From Thermoflavifilum thermophilum (GTDB lineage: Bacteria; Bacteroidota; Bacteroidia; Chitinophagales; Chitinophagaceae): a stretch of 64,000 nucleotides of DNA. A program made the translations under genes and the position numbers. Of the stretch, positions 63,714 to 64,000 are shown one piece after another. The notes beneath the pieces were generated by a model. It did no database searches. It was not told where the DNA came from and saw only the letters and a list, made by a program, of their open reading frames with translations. Position 1 is the stretch's first letter. Every line of letters starts with the position of its first letter. The stretch is taken from the NCBI RefSeq assembly GCF_900116565.1, contig NZ_FPCJ01000001.1:1302001-1366000 (forward strand), written 5' to 3'.

Positions 63714-64000
63714 TTAAGGCATGGTTTGGATAAGGCTATCGATTTCGCGATCAAAATCTGGATCACGAATCAATGCCTTGCATTCCTGGAAATAGCGAAC
63801 GGCCTCCTGGCGATGTCCTGTTTCACGATAAGCCACTCCCAGGTAATAGAGAGCTTCGGCGTTTTGGGGCTGCAGGCTCACCACCTTCTGCAGGTGTTCA
63901 ATAGCTCTCGGGTATTGGCCGGATGTAATGGAGAGCCGGCCCAGCAGCAGATGTGCCGGCACATTGTTGGAGTCACGTTTTACGATGGCCAGCAGTTGCT
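63714..64000 (-). CDS. TPR-repeat protein (C-terminal part, runs off right edge)
   Basis: The frame enters from the right edge with QLLAIVKRDSNNVPAHLLLG and continues to the stop at 63714; no start is inside the window, since the first GTG at 63962 lies in mid-repeat. Two to three tetratricopeptide repeats are seen (AHLLLGRLSITSGQYPRAIEHL, AEALYYLGVAYRETGHRQEAVRYF). Such repeats bind proteins. What lies upstream is outside the window. Confidence 0.85.
   Translation of the reverse strand, partial: QLLAIVKRDSNNVPAHLLLGRLSITSGQYPRAIEHLQKVVSLQPQNAEALYYLGVAYRETGHRQEAVRYFQECKALIRDPDFDREIDSLIQTMP

Noticed and set aside
63502-63717. 71-codon plus-strand frame near the right end
   Set aside because: Antisense to the 29-residue basic gene and the rng leader; low-complexity Phe/Leu content arises from reading Lys/Arg codons backwards.

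Overview
The window reads as chromosomal DNA of a Bacteroidota bacterium, most likely near the family Chitinophagaceae. The evidence is the set of lineage-typical proteins (DUF4290 next to murA, an IPExxxVDY-type protein, a fused alpha-beta 2-oxoacid dehydrogenase E1, an OmpL-like porin, S41 lipoproteins), promoter boxes of the TAnnTTTG type instead of sigma-70 boxes, and few Shine-Dalgarno sequences. No insertion sequence, prophage or CRISPR array was seen. Gene density is high and both strands are used.

Layout. 1-2.4 kb: 5' part of a membrane-anchored GH18 / polysaccharide deacetylase / GT2 fusion that runs off the left edge. 2.6-6.4 kb: operon DUF4290-murA-gmk-CNNM/CorC transporter. 6.4-7.8 kb: an atypical SDR and an Lrp/AsnC regulator. 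7.9-8.2 kb: a stand-alone tRNA-like RNA with its own promoter and terminator. 8.4-10.3 kb: trmB, an alkyltransferase-like protein, an IPExxxVDY protein and pterin dehydratase. 10.4-13.3 kb: LytS/LytR-type two-component pair. 13.3-19.7 kb: lipoprotein, asnS, rho, mnmH (selU), selD. 19.8-24.7 kb: carboxylesterase, then a TIM-barrel / GMC oxidoreductase / gluconate-dehydrogenase-subunit-3 unit, probably for periplasmic sugar oxidation. 24.9-28.0 kb: KirBac potassium channel and PpiD-like chaperone. 28.1-28.5 kb: a dense cluster of DnaA-box-like 9-mers that could be the replication origin. 28.5-36.6 kb: nadA, two tandem S41 lipoproteins, kdsD, manC, tRNA-Thr, nadD and three small envelope proteins. 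36.6-44.3 kb: radical SAM protein, outer-membrane protein, and an AraC-controlled oxidoreductase cluster. 44.3-48.8 kb: feoA, ybeY, a CAP-domain protein bracketed by two parS sites, mnmG, mqnC. 48.9-53.8 kb: aspartyl-protease-like and M16 protease genes, the first interrupted at a poly-T run. 53.8-60.6 kb: small membrane protein, E1 dehydrogenase, amt, nhaA, porin. 60.7-64 kb: TlpA-like lipoprotein, rng, a 29-residue basic protein and a partial TPR gene.

The strongest candidate for something undescribed is the RNA at 7958-8119. It combines a leucine-type tRNA core, an 89-nt branched variable arm, anticodon GUC and further aspartate identity bases. The second theme is replication and segregation: two parS sites next to mnmG lie about 17 kb from the DnaA-box cluster, so this window is probably close to the chromosomal origin.
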